Assembly: GCA_023853785.1 (NCBI GenBank)
Contig: JAJIRX010000541.1
Location: 57,517-121,516, forward strand
DNA length: 64,000 nucleotides
Source: Psilocybe azurescens
Taxonomy: Eukaryota; Basidiomycota; Agaricomycetes; Agaricales; Agrocybaceae
Direction of reading: 5' to 3'
Every line of letters starts with the position of its first letter. Position 1 is the stretch's first letter. Positions 10,832 through 23,092 of the stretch are shown here, piece by piece. A model generated the notes under the pieces. The model was not told the DNA's origin. It was given only the letters and a program-made list of their open reading frames with translations, and ran no database searches. A program made the translations under genes and the position numbers.

Positions 10832-13282
10832 ATGCTGGCTTCAAAGAAGTTCCTCACCTCCGTGCTCATTGCCGTCACCTATTCCTCGGTTGCCTTTGCA
10901 TTTCAAGCCAAGAGCGATGCTGTCAACCACTCCACTCATCGGGTTCGCCATATCAGTCGAGAACTCACTCTTGAGACGTTCCATCCCGAGTCCTCATACG
11001 AGGTAATAATTGCCATTTCTAGCTTTGTGGTCGACTGAACTCATTTTTTGTATCGCTTATTAGACTTTCACAGATGGACTAGCCACCAGGGATTACGAAC
11101 TCGATGCCCGTGCACCTAGGGACCTCAACTCAACGGCGCTGGCCTTTGTTCAAGATCGCCTTGGTGTTGATTCCGATTCGGTTGGCTTCCGCAGCGGATA
11201 CATCGATAAGAGGGAGAAATTCGCGTACATTAGACAGTACCATGTACGTGATTATCATATAGTCTTGCATATAGCTTTGATTGCTCATTTTTTTTATAGA
11301 AAGGTATCTCTTTCGTCAACGCTGTCGCCAACGTAGCCTGGAAAGACGATAAAGTTGTAGCTTTCGGTAATTCTTTCATTAAGCCCAGTACGTCATCATG
11401 TTTTCCATTACTTGTGTAGTTCGATAGCTCACATAAACATCTCCGTTAGAGACAATCGCGTCTTCCCGTCCCACAATTGCCGCTAGCTCTGTCATCGCCA
11501 AGGTTGAAGCCGCTTTTGATGCCAAGTATAATGGCTTCCTTATCGCTCTCAACTACCTCGCCCGCCCCGATGGGTCTGCAGCTTTGGTCCACGCGGTTCA
11601 AGTCCAGAACGAGGAAGTCAACAGCTGGTTCGAGGTCTATGTCGACGCCCACTCTGGGGAAATTATTTCCGTCACCGATTTCGTCGCTGACGCATCGGTA
11701 AGTCAAGCCAATGTTTTCAACTCAGGACAAATAATTTACAGTTCACTTCCAGTACAAAGTCCTTCCTCTCAACAAGCGCGCCATCACTGAAGGTCTCGAG
11801 ACCGTGGTTGATCCCCAGGATACCTTTGCTTCTCCTTCAGGATGGCATTCAACCGGCACAACCTCTTACACCACCACCGAGTGAGTACATGACTGGCTTG
11901 CCTTTCCTAAGTCGCGTCTAAATCACTTGCCTTCGTAGGGGAAACAATGTTGTATCGTACAAGTCATCCGTGACGTCGACCACATCTCAAAGCAGCTCCG
12001 GTTTGGTATTCGACTACACTTACTCCCCTGCCTCTGCGCCCTCTACCACTGCCAATCTCAACGCCGCACGCGTAAACGCCTTCTACATCATCAACGCCGT
12101 ACACGACTTGGCCTACCGATACGGGTTCACCGAGACCGCGTTCAACTTCCAGAATAACAACTTCGGAAAGGGCGGCTCTCAGAACGATCGCGTCAAGATC
12201 TCTGTGCAGGACTCCTCGGGCACCAACAATGCCAACTTCGCCACTCCCGCTGAGTACGAGTAATACGCTTTTGCTGTTGAACTCCTATCTGACGTCGAAA
12301 ACTCTCAGCGGACAATCTGGAACTTGCCGTATGTACATCTGGACATCTACCACAGTGAGTTTCAATCATGTGTCGTCTCAGATAGCGTCAGCACTGACAT
12401 TTGCCGGTAGCCCAATCGCGATGGTTCTCTTGAGAACGACATCATCGTCCACGAGATGACTCACGGAATCACCAACCGTATGACTGGCGGTGGAACCGGT
12501 GGTTGCTTGCAGACCACTGAGGCTGGTGGTCTGGGTGAAGGATGGTCCGATGCTCTCGCAGAGTAAGCTAGTCCACGTCAGGTTACACGTTCAACTTCTC
12601 ATTCTTGTGATCATCTAGATGGACCGAACACAAATCTGCCGCCGTTGTCGACTTTGTTCTCGGTGACTACGTCACCAACAACGCAAAGGGCATCAGGACC
12701 TACCCTTACTCCACTAGCAAGTACGTTGTATGTCTCTTGCATTTAGCGCATTTTCGACTCACAATTCCTCGTCTAGGACCACTAACCCCCTGACGTACGC
12801 ATCTATCAGCTCCCTCACCGCCGTTCACAGTGAGTCTCACGAATTTCAAAACAATATAACGTATCGGAATCTCATATTCATCACGCCCTATAGAAATCGG
12901 CGAAGTCTGGGCTAACACCCTTCACAACGTGTATGCTGCACTTGTGGCTGAGCACGGATGGTCCGCGACAGCCAAGACCAACCCCGACGGCACTGAGGGC
13001 AACATCGTCTTCCTCCACCTTTTCCTCGACGCCTTGCGCCTACAACCATGCAACCCTACTTGTGAGCTCCTCCATGACCCGTCCACCCATTTTGTTGCAG
13101 ATTGTCTAACCACGACGCTTTGTGCTTTAGTCCTGACAGCACGCGCTGCGTGGATCCAGGCCGATACTAACCGCTATGGAGGTGCGAACAAGTGCCTGCT
13201 ATGGAACGCGTTCGCCAGCCGTGGGCTCGGAGTCAACGCAGCCAACAAGGTCGACAACTTTGCTGTCCCCGCCGGCTGTTAA
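10832..13282 (+). CDS. Fungalysin, secreted M36 zinc metalloprotease
   Basis: Secreted endopeptidase made as a preproprotein. Twelve exons (10832-11002, 11064-11243, 11300-11387, 11450-11697, 11753-11880, 11939-12253, 12309-12354, 12411-12562, 12619-12720, 12777-12829, 12894-13061, 13131-13282) join to 600 residues, the family's normal length. Residues 1 to about 23 ([19 protein letters not shown]...) are a signal peptide. An FTP/PepSY propeptide follows ([11 protein letters not shown] ... [17 protein letters not shown]). The mature enzyme contains the zinc site HEMTH (HExxH) in exon 8 and the downstream ligand glutamate in [18 protein letters not shown]. The family signature [12 protein letters not shown] is in exon 11. 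All residues needed for catalysis are present and all junctions are GT-AG. Known members degrade extracellular protein for nutrition and, in some fungi, attack host chitinases. It has its own TATA box and stands alone. Confidence 0.97.
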
Positions 13283-14865
13283 TAATTCTCTTTCTCTGTA
13301 ACGAAATTAAATATATCTGTAATTTAGGGGCTCTATGTGATCACAGTGTCATGAGTAATACATCAAATAATAAGCGTAGCGATGGCTGTTGGATGTTTTA
13401 AAACAAGTCAATGCAGTGGGCATGATATGGACGAATAACGATTTGGATTCAACTTGCGCTTTTCGGGCTATCATGTGCCGATGTCTCAGATCCTCAACAA
13501 CGCTTCAACAGATCATCGTCGACCTCGACCTTCGGCTTAAGGCGCTGCCTATGGATTTGAAAAGGAGTCAATATTCAGAATTGTCCATGGATCAATTGCT
13601 ACATAGCCGTGGCTATCATAACCCTCGAGATCTTGTAGGCGCATCTTATTGGTAGCCTGTATTTACCGTACAGGTGCCCTTTTGTTCTTGTTCGCTATTA
13701 AATACCTGAAAGGTATGATTCAAGACGAGATAGCAACTTTGAATGGTCGATAAGCGCGTTATATTTCCTGTTAAGCGTTTGTCAATGACGGTAACAGTGG
13801 ATTTAGCGTCGGACGGAATATGATATCCGTCAGCTTCATAAATTCGAAGCAGAAGTACATATCCCACCTTAAGGGGATGGCGCATTGGAGTTATGGGCAT
13901 TCGTATTTGTAGAAGCTTTGGCGCCAGCTATGGACCTATCGAAGAAATGACTAGGTGTGATGCATGCGATGAGTGAAGTTAGAAAGTTCGAGTGTTGTAT
14001 CGCCACAATGAATACGTCCAGTACCGCATTCGCACTGTGCACCTTGAACTTACGTCGCCGTCCGTCCCTAAAATGAGATATCGGCTCGTGGTTTCTTGAG
14101 TCCAATCTCGTCAATTAAGAACATTTGTCGTAAAGATAAAAGCGAGACGTACATAGCAAGCATTTACCTGGTTTGGTGTAAATAGATCAACCCGTGCTAT
14201 TAAACATTCTTGATAATCGACGGTCGACGAGGACGAACGTGTGTGGTTTCGAGTTCGAGTTTGGTTGTGCAGGTGTCAGGCAGTAACACCGGCAAACCCC
14301 ATCCAACCGGCTATATGCGGGATTCAATCACCTGACTTCAAGTTCGTTTGAACTGTTGCAACAACCATCATCACAGAAAACTATCTTTCGGATTAACCAG
14401 TATAGATTTGAAGATAGGCGAGCAGTTAACAAAGTTGAATGAGAATTGTGAGTCGCAAGGAACAATTATGTATCTAGTTTTGACCTGTCTACTCACCTTC
14501 TGCTTGTCATGTGGGAAACTGACTTCAAACTTGGACTCGTCTTTATTTAGGCGATTCTGATATACGAATGCTGAGACGAGTTTTATTTAGAATGCGGGGA
14601 TAACCAAGAGCAATTTTTCTGCATCACACTGGCATTGACGAACGTTCGAAGCAAATCGAAGGTTGCATCGACCAAATGAATACATTTATCCCCGATCTAC
14701 GACCGTACCCGCACGGTACGATGTGCTATGCTCACACATTCCCCACGGATGAGATGGTCTAGAGGGATACAGTATGTATCGTGCGCAACTATGCATGAGG
14801 TATCGTATGGAACCAGCGAGAGGGAGGGAGTCAGATCTTGTTGGCTTTCTTGACCTTCTACCACA
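13283..14865. other. Intergenic, no recognisable gene
   Basis: Open frames on both strands (for example minus 13646-13900 and 13869-14114) have no domain or splice structure. Nothing else was recognised. Confidence 0.5.
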
Positions 14866-16847
14866 ATGCGAAACAAGTTTCTCGGTCTCCTTTCCTTGAC
14901 CACCCTTGCGAGACAATCGTTTTCTATACCAACCACTCAGGAGTTTAGTACGTCTATCGAGCCGGTGACAGCCAATGTCGACGGGGTGACATATCTAAAC
15001 AAGGTAAGCACTAGACTCTAGTACAGACGTACTTCTGATACTCGAACACTCATTGAGCGCTTTGTAGGGCCTAGTTGGATTCGGACTAATACCTTCCAAT
15101 TTCACGGAGTCGACTGGTGACACCCTCGGCGGGTTCGGTGGAGCAATAGCGTTAAAGCGGGGGACTTTCAGAGAAAGAAATGGGACATTTTTGGGACTCT
15201 GTTAGGACGACCAGATCGCGGCTTTAACGTGTAAGCGCCGCTATTCATACTATTCAACTTTCTAGGGCTAAATTGTTGCTTCAAAGGGATGGGACAGTGG
15301 ACTATTAAGCTCGCCAACACGAAATCGACTTCGTACTGACGCCGTATTACGCGTCTGAAAATCTGACTTTCCAGGCCGCCCAGCAGACGTTGAAGTTGTC
15401 GTACCGCAATACAGTCCTTCAATTCGACAGACTACACAAGAAAACTAGCGGCCTTGACCCTACCGCGGTACGGGATGCGCAGTTAGGATCTAATGTCATC
15501 CCCTTCTTGGACCCAGCCATGCCGATTGTCTCCAAAGCCGATAACAGACTCGTGATCGATGCAGAAGGAATCGTCTCGAATTCTGATGGGACGTACGTAT
15601 TGTATCCCGAATCATCTTTCTGATTGAATTGAATGTCGCGTCGTTCTTTCATAGATTCTGGGTAAGCGATGAATACGGGCCCTACATATATAGATTCTCG
15701 ACGAGTGGGCAGCTCATTCAAACTATTCAACCTCCGGATGCTATTCTTCCCCGAGACGCGTCTGGAGCGTTGAATTTCACGTCTGTTGTCAATCCCACGA
15801 CAGGACGTTCGCCTAATCAAGGTACATTCTCGACTACCCTAACCGTTCAACGTAGTCAATGCTAACCGTTATTCCCAGGCTTCGAAGGCTTGACCTTCGA
15901 CGACTCAACCAACACGCTCTACTCAATGCTTCAATCAGCCACAATTCAAGACGGAGGTTCAGCAAAGACTACAGGGCGGTACACCCGTCTCCTCGCATAC
16001 GACGTCGCGAATCCGGCTTCGAAAGCCAAGTTGGTCGGGGAGTGGGTCGTCCCGCTACCGCTGAGCGCGAGCAAGGGAATGTGCTGGCGTGCAGTGAGAT
16101 ACACTTTGTTAGTAAGGGTATATTTTTGGCACTTTCAAGAGACGGAGATGGGCACGGTGGTGGGGATAATAAGTCAAGTTACAAGTGCGTGTTCCAATTC
16201 TTGCAATTTCTATTTCGTTGATTCATACAAACTGAATTCATTCACAGGCAAATCGATCTGTTCTCAATTTCGTCAGCCTCGGATATTCACGGTAGTAGAT
16301 TCGACGATCCTGCAAACCCTGTTTCTCCTGGGGGCGTACTGGACAGTAGCATCGTCCCCGCTCAGTACGTTTCTTTCGTGAGTTTGATTGACCCGGTGCA
16401 GTTGGCGCGATTCGGGTTGCATAATGGTGAGTCCCTAGTCTTGAATTCGAGCTGTACTTAGGATTAGCTCACTTACAACAATAAATTTCTCCATAGGAAA
16501 ACCGGCGGACCAGACGCTGATTGACGGGAAATGGGAGTCGCTTGCTTTGGCGCCTGTGAATGATCCACAGTTCCCGGACGACTACTTCCTGTTCACCGCT
16601 GTATGTCCTTTTCCCCTTCATATTTACTCGCTATTCCGAATATGGCTTCTCAATTACTTACGTCTTCTATCTTTCGTTCTCATTTTCCATTTATTAGGCG
16701 GATAACGACTTTCTGAGCACGCAGGGTGTTTCGCTGGGCGTACCGTTCAATGCTGGTATCGATGTTGACAATCAGTTCATGGTGTTCCGAGTGACGTTGC
16801 CGAGTGTGGTAAGAGGAAGCGTGCAGAGATCTATTGGCATTTTGTAG
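14866..16847 (+). pseudogene. Phytase-like 'esterase-like' secreted protein, broken by two frameshifts and a stop
   Basis: The product belongs to the esterase-like activity of phytase family, a secreted beta-propeller-like protein of uncertain substrate. Exon 1 (14866-15003) encodes a signal peptide, MRNKFLGLLSLTTLA. Later family landmarks are GLVGFGLIPSNFTESTGDTL, RPDRGFNVDGTVDY, VLTPYYA, FWVSDEYGPYIY, GFEGLTFDDSTNTLYS, CSEIHFVSKGIFLALSRDG, QIDLFS, ARFGLHNG, ESLALAPV, DDYFLFTAADND and PFNAGIDVDNQFMVFRVTLP, ending at TAG 16845-16847. Three lesions interrupt it: one base missing in the T-run near 15188-15192, a TAA at 15306-15308 where the family has CAA, and one base missing in the G-run at 16075-16077. 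Both frameshifts lie in homopolymers, so sequencing error is possible, but the TAA is a substitution. A rearranged scrap of this gene lies at 1-154. Confidence 0.85.
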
Positions 16848-19800
16848 CGATTAGGTATATAATCACTGGAGATAGACTTACTTTGCGGAAACCTAACACG
16901 TACGTATGTATATTGTATAGGGATTTGACTCTCGAGCATACATAATCCGAAGGTCACTACCACTGAGCGATCTTTTATCTATCGCCATTGACCAACGTGT
17001 ATTGATCGTCAGACGTGTTCAGTGGTTAATTTGATTAATGTCATGCTGTATAGGAGTTCCGAGGAAGGACTTAAAGACTTCAACTATGTGAGTCCCCTGT
17101 GCCACGCCGGTTTAAAGGATACATAACTACCAAAAGAAACTACATAAGAACTATAGATGATAGTCGGCCAATGCTCTTTACTATAATTGCATTTACCAAT
17201 TTAATTGTACCTCTCGTCCTACGACGACGTACCGAGTCGGAGTTGTTCCAGTTCGCAGTGCCGCCGCTACGAATGGAAGCGTGTGGCAGCGAATCCGATA
17301 TTCAGTCAAGTCAGGGCTGAGGGGCCGAAAGAGACCGAAAGAAGACGAGTGTCGGAGTAGGAGGTGCATTAGGATAGCTGTGATTGGCTCTTGTCGGAGG
17401 TAGAGAGGAATCAGGCTGACCCCTGACTTGCTTTGGAGTCGGCAGTTGGATAGGAGAGGACAGGAGAGCAGATAGGAGCTCACCCCGCATTCGTGTAATA
17501 AGCGCCTGCACTACTTCCAAGTTTATATATATGTAGCGGGCACTGATAGGCACTTTCAGGTTATGCCTCGAGACTTAAGACCCCGAGACTCAAGATAGAT
17601 ATAATCATTAATTTTAGAGTGGACAGATAGACAAGGCTTCCCTCCTCGATCGCTGGTCGTCGTCAATGGACTATAAATGGTTATACGTCGGGCTATTTCA
17701 AATTGATGGGTGTTGCAAATTTGCAATGCTAATTTTAGTAACAGTGTTCCTGAATCTAATGGAATTGGGTTCTCTTGGATGTTTTGCCGTTCGGCCTTAC
17801 GCGGACCGGGACTGGGAGTCGGGGACTTGGTACTGGAGTCTAGGATGATAGGGAAGGGAGAAAACGGGATGGGGAAGGGGAATACTTCAACTAATCAACT
17901 GAATGGATTTGGAATTAACGGGTGGTTGGTATGGTTGAAACTTGAATGAACGGGATTAGGCCGGGAACGTTGGACGGTGGTGGTTGGCTTTGCTGACTGA
18001 GTGTATTTGATCGTAGCAGATTCGATTCGATTGGATACAGTATTGTGTAATCTGGATCTGGCTTGATGATGATTTTCGGTGAACTAGGGGAAGATCATGA
18101 TATGGGCATGGGAATGAGGCCTTGAGGTGTGAGAAGGCGGCGTTCATAGATGATGGCCTTAGACGAATTCATAGCTCGTAGCTAATCTAGTCTAGTTGAC
18201 TGTCGTAGGACTCGATGGACCGGGATTCTACTAAGATCAATAATGCGTAGAGGGTTACATCTTAATACTAGGACGATTCAACATCAATCTTTTGTGGGTG
18301 GCCCCGAACTTTGACTAAACTGAAATACGTATAACACATAAAAAAATGCGACATCAATGTTAATGGTACCCATTTATTATTTTTATAAAGCTGACCGTTT
18401 CAGCGATAAAGGGAGGGTGAATGGTTGAGGCTTGGAGCTTGAAGCTTGAAGGATTGGTACAAGTAGAACAAAAGAGGATGTTAACTATGTTATGCTATAT
18501 TATCTTTGCGATGGAATGGTGTTGATTTAAATCGGACACTGGGCAATGGGACAGTATTTCGTACCCCAAAATCAAGTTCAAGCTTCAACGTTCAACTCTT
18601 CCATCCTCACGAGCATAGTATGAGAGGCGACGAGAATGGTACGTATCGTCTCGTATTCCCGAAGGCTAAGAGTAGGTTTACCAGTGGCCCGTAACGCTGC
18701 TAAGTAATATGCTATTCGATTGGATATATCTACGGATTCTTAGCCCTAGACTGCTGAAGCTGGATAGGATGGACTGGGCTGGGCTGAAAGAGCGTAGAGC
18801 TTGCGTGTCCATGCATTGTCATGACTCATAATCCACAAGCAGCAGAGTATCTGCGCACGGACCTGTGTTTTGGAGCTTGTGCATGCAGCATGTGAATTGT
18901 GGTTGGTCCGCTGTAGAGTCTATGAAGGCGTATATAGAGATAGCCATGAGTGCACTTATTACTGTAAGTATGTATTACCATCCGGCTCCTGTATTATGCC
19001 ATAATATCATACGCTATGTAAACTGGTTTATGATATCTATCCCCTGTCTTGGCACGTTCGACAAATGATCGTGTAGACGTTTATCATAAGTATGTAGAAG
19101 GCTGTAGAAGGGGAAAAGAGGGGACGCACCGAGGCGCACCGATGGCGATGCCCTGTGCATTTGGATTTAGCGAGAGGTTGGGTGTGCTTCTTTCGTTATC
19201 GTATTTGAGCTTGACTTGCACTCGCGTAAAGGCAAGAGCTCGAAGCTCGACCTTGGATTCTTGGAAGTGTGGCGCATTTGGAATTGCTGGACGCGCCAGG
19301 GGCAGGGGCACAATGAGATGCATTATGACATAACAAAAACTCGACGAACATAATGAAATTGGATAGAAGAGATGGAGTGTGATTGACGCTCGAGGAAATT
19401 CGGAATACATAGAAGAGATAGTGAGATTGACGCTCGACGGGAATTTGTAACCGGGGTCTTAACTTGATTTGTAATTGAAATAGACATATACAATATTAAG
19501 GCTCCAGAGAACAGTCGCCCGTTCGTTTCCAGACTGCAAAACATTCTGGTGCAAGTCCATCTTGGCCCAGCGAGCAGCGAACCTCCAAGATAAAATTTCT
19601 GAAACGACCATGTGCTGCAGAAGTCGTCATCTCGAGCCTGGATGGTGAAATGCACAGAGTAGCCACAAGTCTTCACAATTCTTAAATTCGAACGTACTCC
19701 AGCAGACTTCAGCCCTGTGGGCCGTCGACGGGTGTCGGAGCATCAAGTATGCAGTGTGCATGACGTGCCTGTAGGTGCGATCTCTGTTCACCGCCTGAGG
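16848..19800. other. Long intergenic stretch, no recognisable gene
   Basis: Nearly 3 kb without a convincing gene. Open frames near 17193-17553 (minus), 17666-17949 (plus) and 19049-19676 (both strands) overlap each other and carry no domain. No tRNA or transposon hallmark was recognised. Confidence 0.45.
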
Positions 19801-20100
19801 AGACCCAGATTAGCGGAGGATCTGGGCAGGGCAAATGAACAAGGGGACGATGGAGCGTAAAAAGATGGAATGGCGACATATACATATACGAGGATATTTC
19901 ATGATGAAATATGAAGAGAGAGACGAGATAGACTGTTGTTGACAGCTGAGGTGCATTCGTGGGGCAGTGGGGATGAAAAGAAACGTTGTTTGGTATTGAC
20001 GGAAGTGGCAAACAAAGGGAGTTAGATTTGCCGGCCATTTTAATTGCGGTTGAAATGTTCTCCTCGATGGCGCTTGGCAATCGCGTATGGTTAAAATTGA
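19801..20100. repeat. Upstream part of duplicated permease segment
   Basis: This 300-bp stretch is clearly similar to 38612-38834, in the same position relative to the permease start in both copies. Shared blocks include GAACAAG..., AAAAGATGGA, TGAAGAGAGAGAC and GGAAGTGGCAAACAAA. It shows that the duplication included the promoter region and that the left boundary is near 19800. Confidence 0.75.
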
Positions 20101-20208
20101 AGGGCTTTTTCGGACGACTGCGCTTTTACAGGCTCGCCATCCTGACATAATCCGACGAATTCGCCATCGCGGGTAGCCTCCAATGTATTTAAAAACATTC
20201 CTTCACAA
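20101..20208. repeat. Inverted repeat, left arm, permease copy 1
   Basis: The arm is about 108 bp and is the reverse complement of 22984-23092, downstream of the permease. Common core blocks are GACATAATCCGA, GAATTCGCCATCGC, GGTAGC and ATTTAAAAACAT. The TATTTAAA element inside the arm may be the TATA box of the permease (ATG at 20306). On the minus strand the arm begins an open frame MANSSDYVRMASL, which stops soon after. Confidence 0.8.
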
Positions 20209-20305
20209 AAAAAAACGGGCGTTCAGTTTTCTCTTGCTTGACCCATCCCCGTTTCCCTTTCCTCCCCCCTTCATTCCGTGTTCAAGGCGAGGAAGATTCT
20301 TCGTA

Positions 20306-22359
20306 ATGTCTTTATCCAACGAGGAGTATGCTTCAGAGAAGAAGTACCACGAGAAGTCGGATAGCGAGATCGTGCACACACAGTCTGTGGACGACAACAT
20401 CGATTTTCGCGACGATGACAGCATCCCCGAACGACGTCAGATCGGCCTGTTCTCAGCCGTCTTCATCATATTCAACCGTATCATCGGTACTGGGTGCGTT
20501 GTGTTTGTGATTCTTGGTCGCGTCGCTAATGATTTCGCTCCAGAGTATTCGCCACTCCTAGTTCTATTCTGACATTGAGCGGAAGTGTCGGGCTTTCACT
20601 GTACGTTGGACACCTTTCCGTTAGAAGCCCGTTCTCTTACCTTCTCTTTAGATTCATGTGGGTGATTGGCGCCGTCATCGCTGCTGCTGGAATGCAAGTG
20701 TACATTGTGTGGGGTTCTGTAAGCCGTATTCCACCTGAAATCCTGTTGGCTAGACTCTAAACATGGCTTTGAAATAGGCTGTTCCAAAAACGGAGGCGAG
20801 AAGAACTACCTCGAGTACTTGTTCCGCAAACCCAAGTTCCTCATGACATCCGTCTTCTCCGCCAACGCCGTCCTCCTGGGTGAGTAGCACTCTTTTCTAT
20901 CCCATCCCCAAACGAACACTCATTCTCTACAGCCTGGGCCGCCGGAAACTCACTTGTCTTCGGCGAATACATCCTTCTCGCCGCCAACGTCGACCCCACC
21001 CGCTGGACACTCCGCCTCGTCGGCTTTGCCTGCATCACTTTCTCCGTCCTCCTCCACGGCACCGCGCTCAAATGGGGGCTCCGCCTTCAGAATTTCCTAG
21101 GAATTTTTAAGATCTTGGTTCTGGTGTTCATTATCATCACGGGCTTTGTGGCGCTCAGCGGGAGGATGAAGATTGAGAAGCCGAATAATTTTACGAATGC
21201 GTTTGAGGGCACTACAGCGGGTGCGAGCTCGTTCTGCTTGAGCTTGTATAATGTGCGTTTCTATTTCTTTTTTGTGTCTTCTAACGCGTCTGATGTGAAT
21301 ATGCGACATGCAGGTCATCTGGTCATACATCGGTTTCAGCAACGTCAACTACGCGCTTGCCGAAGTGAAGAACCCTCAGCGCGTCATACGCATCGCGGGC
21401 CCGCTCGCTATCGGCGTCGTCACCATCCTTTATCTCCTCGCTAACATCGCATACTTCGCCGGCGCGACCAAAGAGGAGATCACTACCTCCGGCAGGCTTG
21501 TCGCTGCGCTGCTGTTTAAGAACGTGTATGGCGAGAAGGCGCAACGGGCCTTGTCAGTGTTTGTGGCACTGTCGGCGTTGGGTAATGTATTGAGTGTGGT
21601 ATGTGACCTTTATCTTGGATGCGATGTGGGATTGTTTTTTAACCGCTGTTTTTGGAAACATAGTCGTTCTCGCAAGGTCGTGTTAATCAGGAACTCGGCC
21701 GTGAGGGCATCCTCCCCTTCAGCAGAATCTGGGGCTCGAACAAACCGTTCAACGCGCCTCTCGCCGGTCTCGCTCTCCGTACGTCCCGCCTTACCCATCC
21801 TTTTGCCCCACTATATACTAGGCGCTAATGACATTCAACAGACTGGCTCATCTGCATCATCGTTATCTTCGCCCTGCCCCCGGGCGACGCATACAACTTT
21901 GTGCTTAATGTCGTACGTGTCCTCCCCCTCCCTCGCCTCCTCCCTTACTCACCCTTACATTCCTTCCCCTATACCCAGATCTCATACCCACTTTCCGTCA
22001 TAAACGCCGCTATCTCCTTCGGGCTCATCTACCTCGCATTCCGTCCCTATCCCGACTGGCCTTTAAGCTCCCTGCCCTCGCTCATCGCGGCATTCTTCTT
22101 CGGCGGCATGAACGTCTTCCTCTTCATCGTTCCCTTACTCCAGCCCCCGGCTATCGCCGAGCCGTACGTGTCGCTCCCGTACTGGACACACGCGGTGGCG
22201 GGCTGGGCGGTGTTCGGGCTGGGACTGCTGTATTATGTCGTGTGGGCGAAGCTTGCGCCTTGGGTGGGGGGATATAGCCTTGTGAGGGTTGAGCAGGTGG
22301 GCAAGGATGGGTTGAGGAGGCATGTGTTTAGGACTGTGGGGAAGGATAAGAGCACATGA
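20306..22359 (+). CDS. Amino-acid permease, MUP1/LAT-like (APC superfamily)
   Basis: Plasma-membrane amino-acid importer with about 12 helices, most like fungal high-affinity methionine permeases. The hydrophilic N-terminus (MSLSNEEYASEKKYHEKSD) is followed by the family start RRQIGLFSAVFIIFNRIIGT. Then come GVFATPSSILTLSGSVGLSL, NGGEKNYLEYLFRKPKFLM, AWAAGNSLVFGEYIL, HGTALKWGLRLQNFLGIFK, VIWSYIGFSNVNYALAEVKN and SALGNVLSVSFSQGR. The C-terminal part holds PPGDAYNFVLNVISYPLSV and ends VFRTVGKDKST. Introns are short with GT-AG ends. The intron before SKNGGEKNYLEY needs donor gttctg (20714) to keep frame. No inactivating lesion was found. Substrate specificity cannot be fixed from sequence. The gene lies between inverted repeats of about 110 bp, and a broken second copy lies at 38.6-49.9 kb. 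Confidence 0.95.
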
Positions 22360-22983
22360 GCAGGAGGTTGGGTTGAGAAGAAGAATTTTGAGAATCTGAG
22401 AGGGGGCAGGGAAGATGAGGAGAGGAGAGGAAGATATGACGGAAAGAGGAAAATAAAGCTGTTTGGTTCTCGTTTTACCGGGAATACTTCTCACAGCACT
22501 ACATCGACGACGGCGGCGGCGGTTGCTTGATTTTATGCTAATTTTGGGACATACCCACTCGCCACCCACCATCCACCCACCACTACCACTACATCACTAC
22601 TACCATCGCATCATTTGACGCAAGATATATCATTCGTTTCGTTTCGTTTCATCAGGACACGGGCTAGGGCTAGGACGTCAGACATTGCCCTCCTTTTATT
22701 GTACTTGTACGGTCTTCCTTCTTTTTTGTCTTGCTCTTCATTCCTTCTTTTTGTTTTGGTTGAGTGTATATCATAGATACCTTTTCGATTGAATATTCAA
22801 TAATTTGGTGTTTCTCTTCTTGATTGATTTGTCTGGTTGGTTAGGTGATTATTTGTTTCTTTTGTTCGCCTTCAACGAGCTTTAATTTTGATGCATGGTG
22901 TTTGTTGGATGTGGATTGGTATAAATTCAATTAAATCGCCGATGTGTTTTGACCAAGGGTTCGAGATACTGAAAGCCCTTTTT

Positions 22984-23092
22984 TCGTGAAGCGATGTTTT
23001 TAAATATATTGGACCACGCTACCTGCGATGGCGAATTCTTCGGATTATGTCAGAATGGCGAGGCTGGAAAAGCACAGTCGTCTGAAAGACCC
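22984..23092. repeat. Inverted repeat, right arm, permease copy 1
   Basis: Reverse complement of the left arm at 20101-20208 and direct counterpart of 49822-49931. It begins a plus-strand open frame at 23030, MANSSDYVRMARLEKHSRLK, with further basic residues. Versions of this frame start occur in all four arms in the window. Confidence 0.8.

Noticed and set aside
20714..20800. Apparent -1 frameshift in an A-run of the intact permease
   Set aside because: Using donor gttctg at 20714 instead of gtaagc at 20719 restores the family sequence WGCSKNGGEKNYLEY without any lesion.
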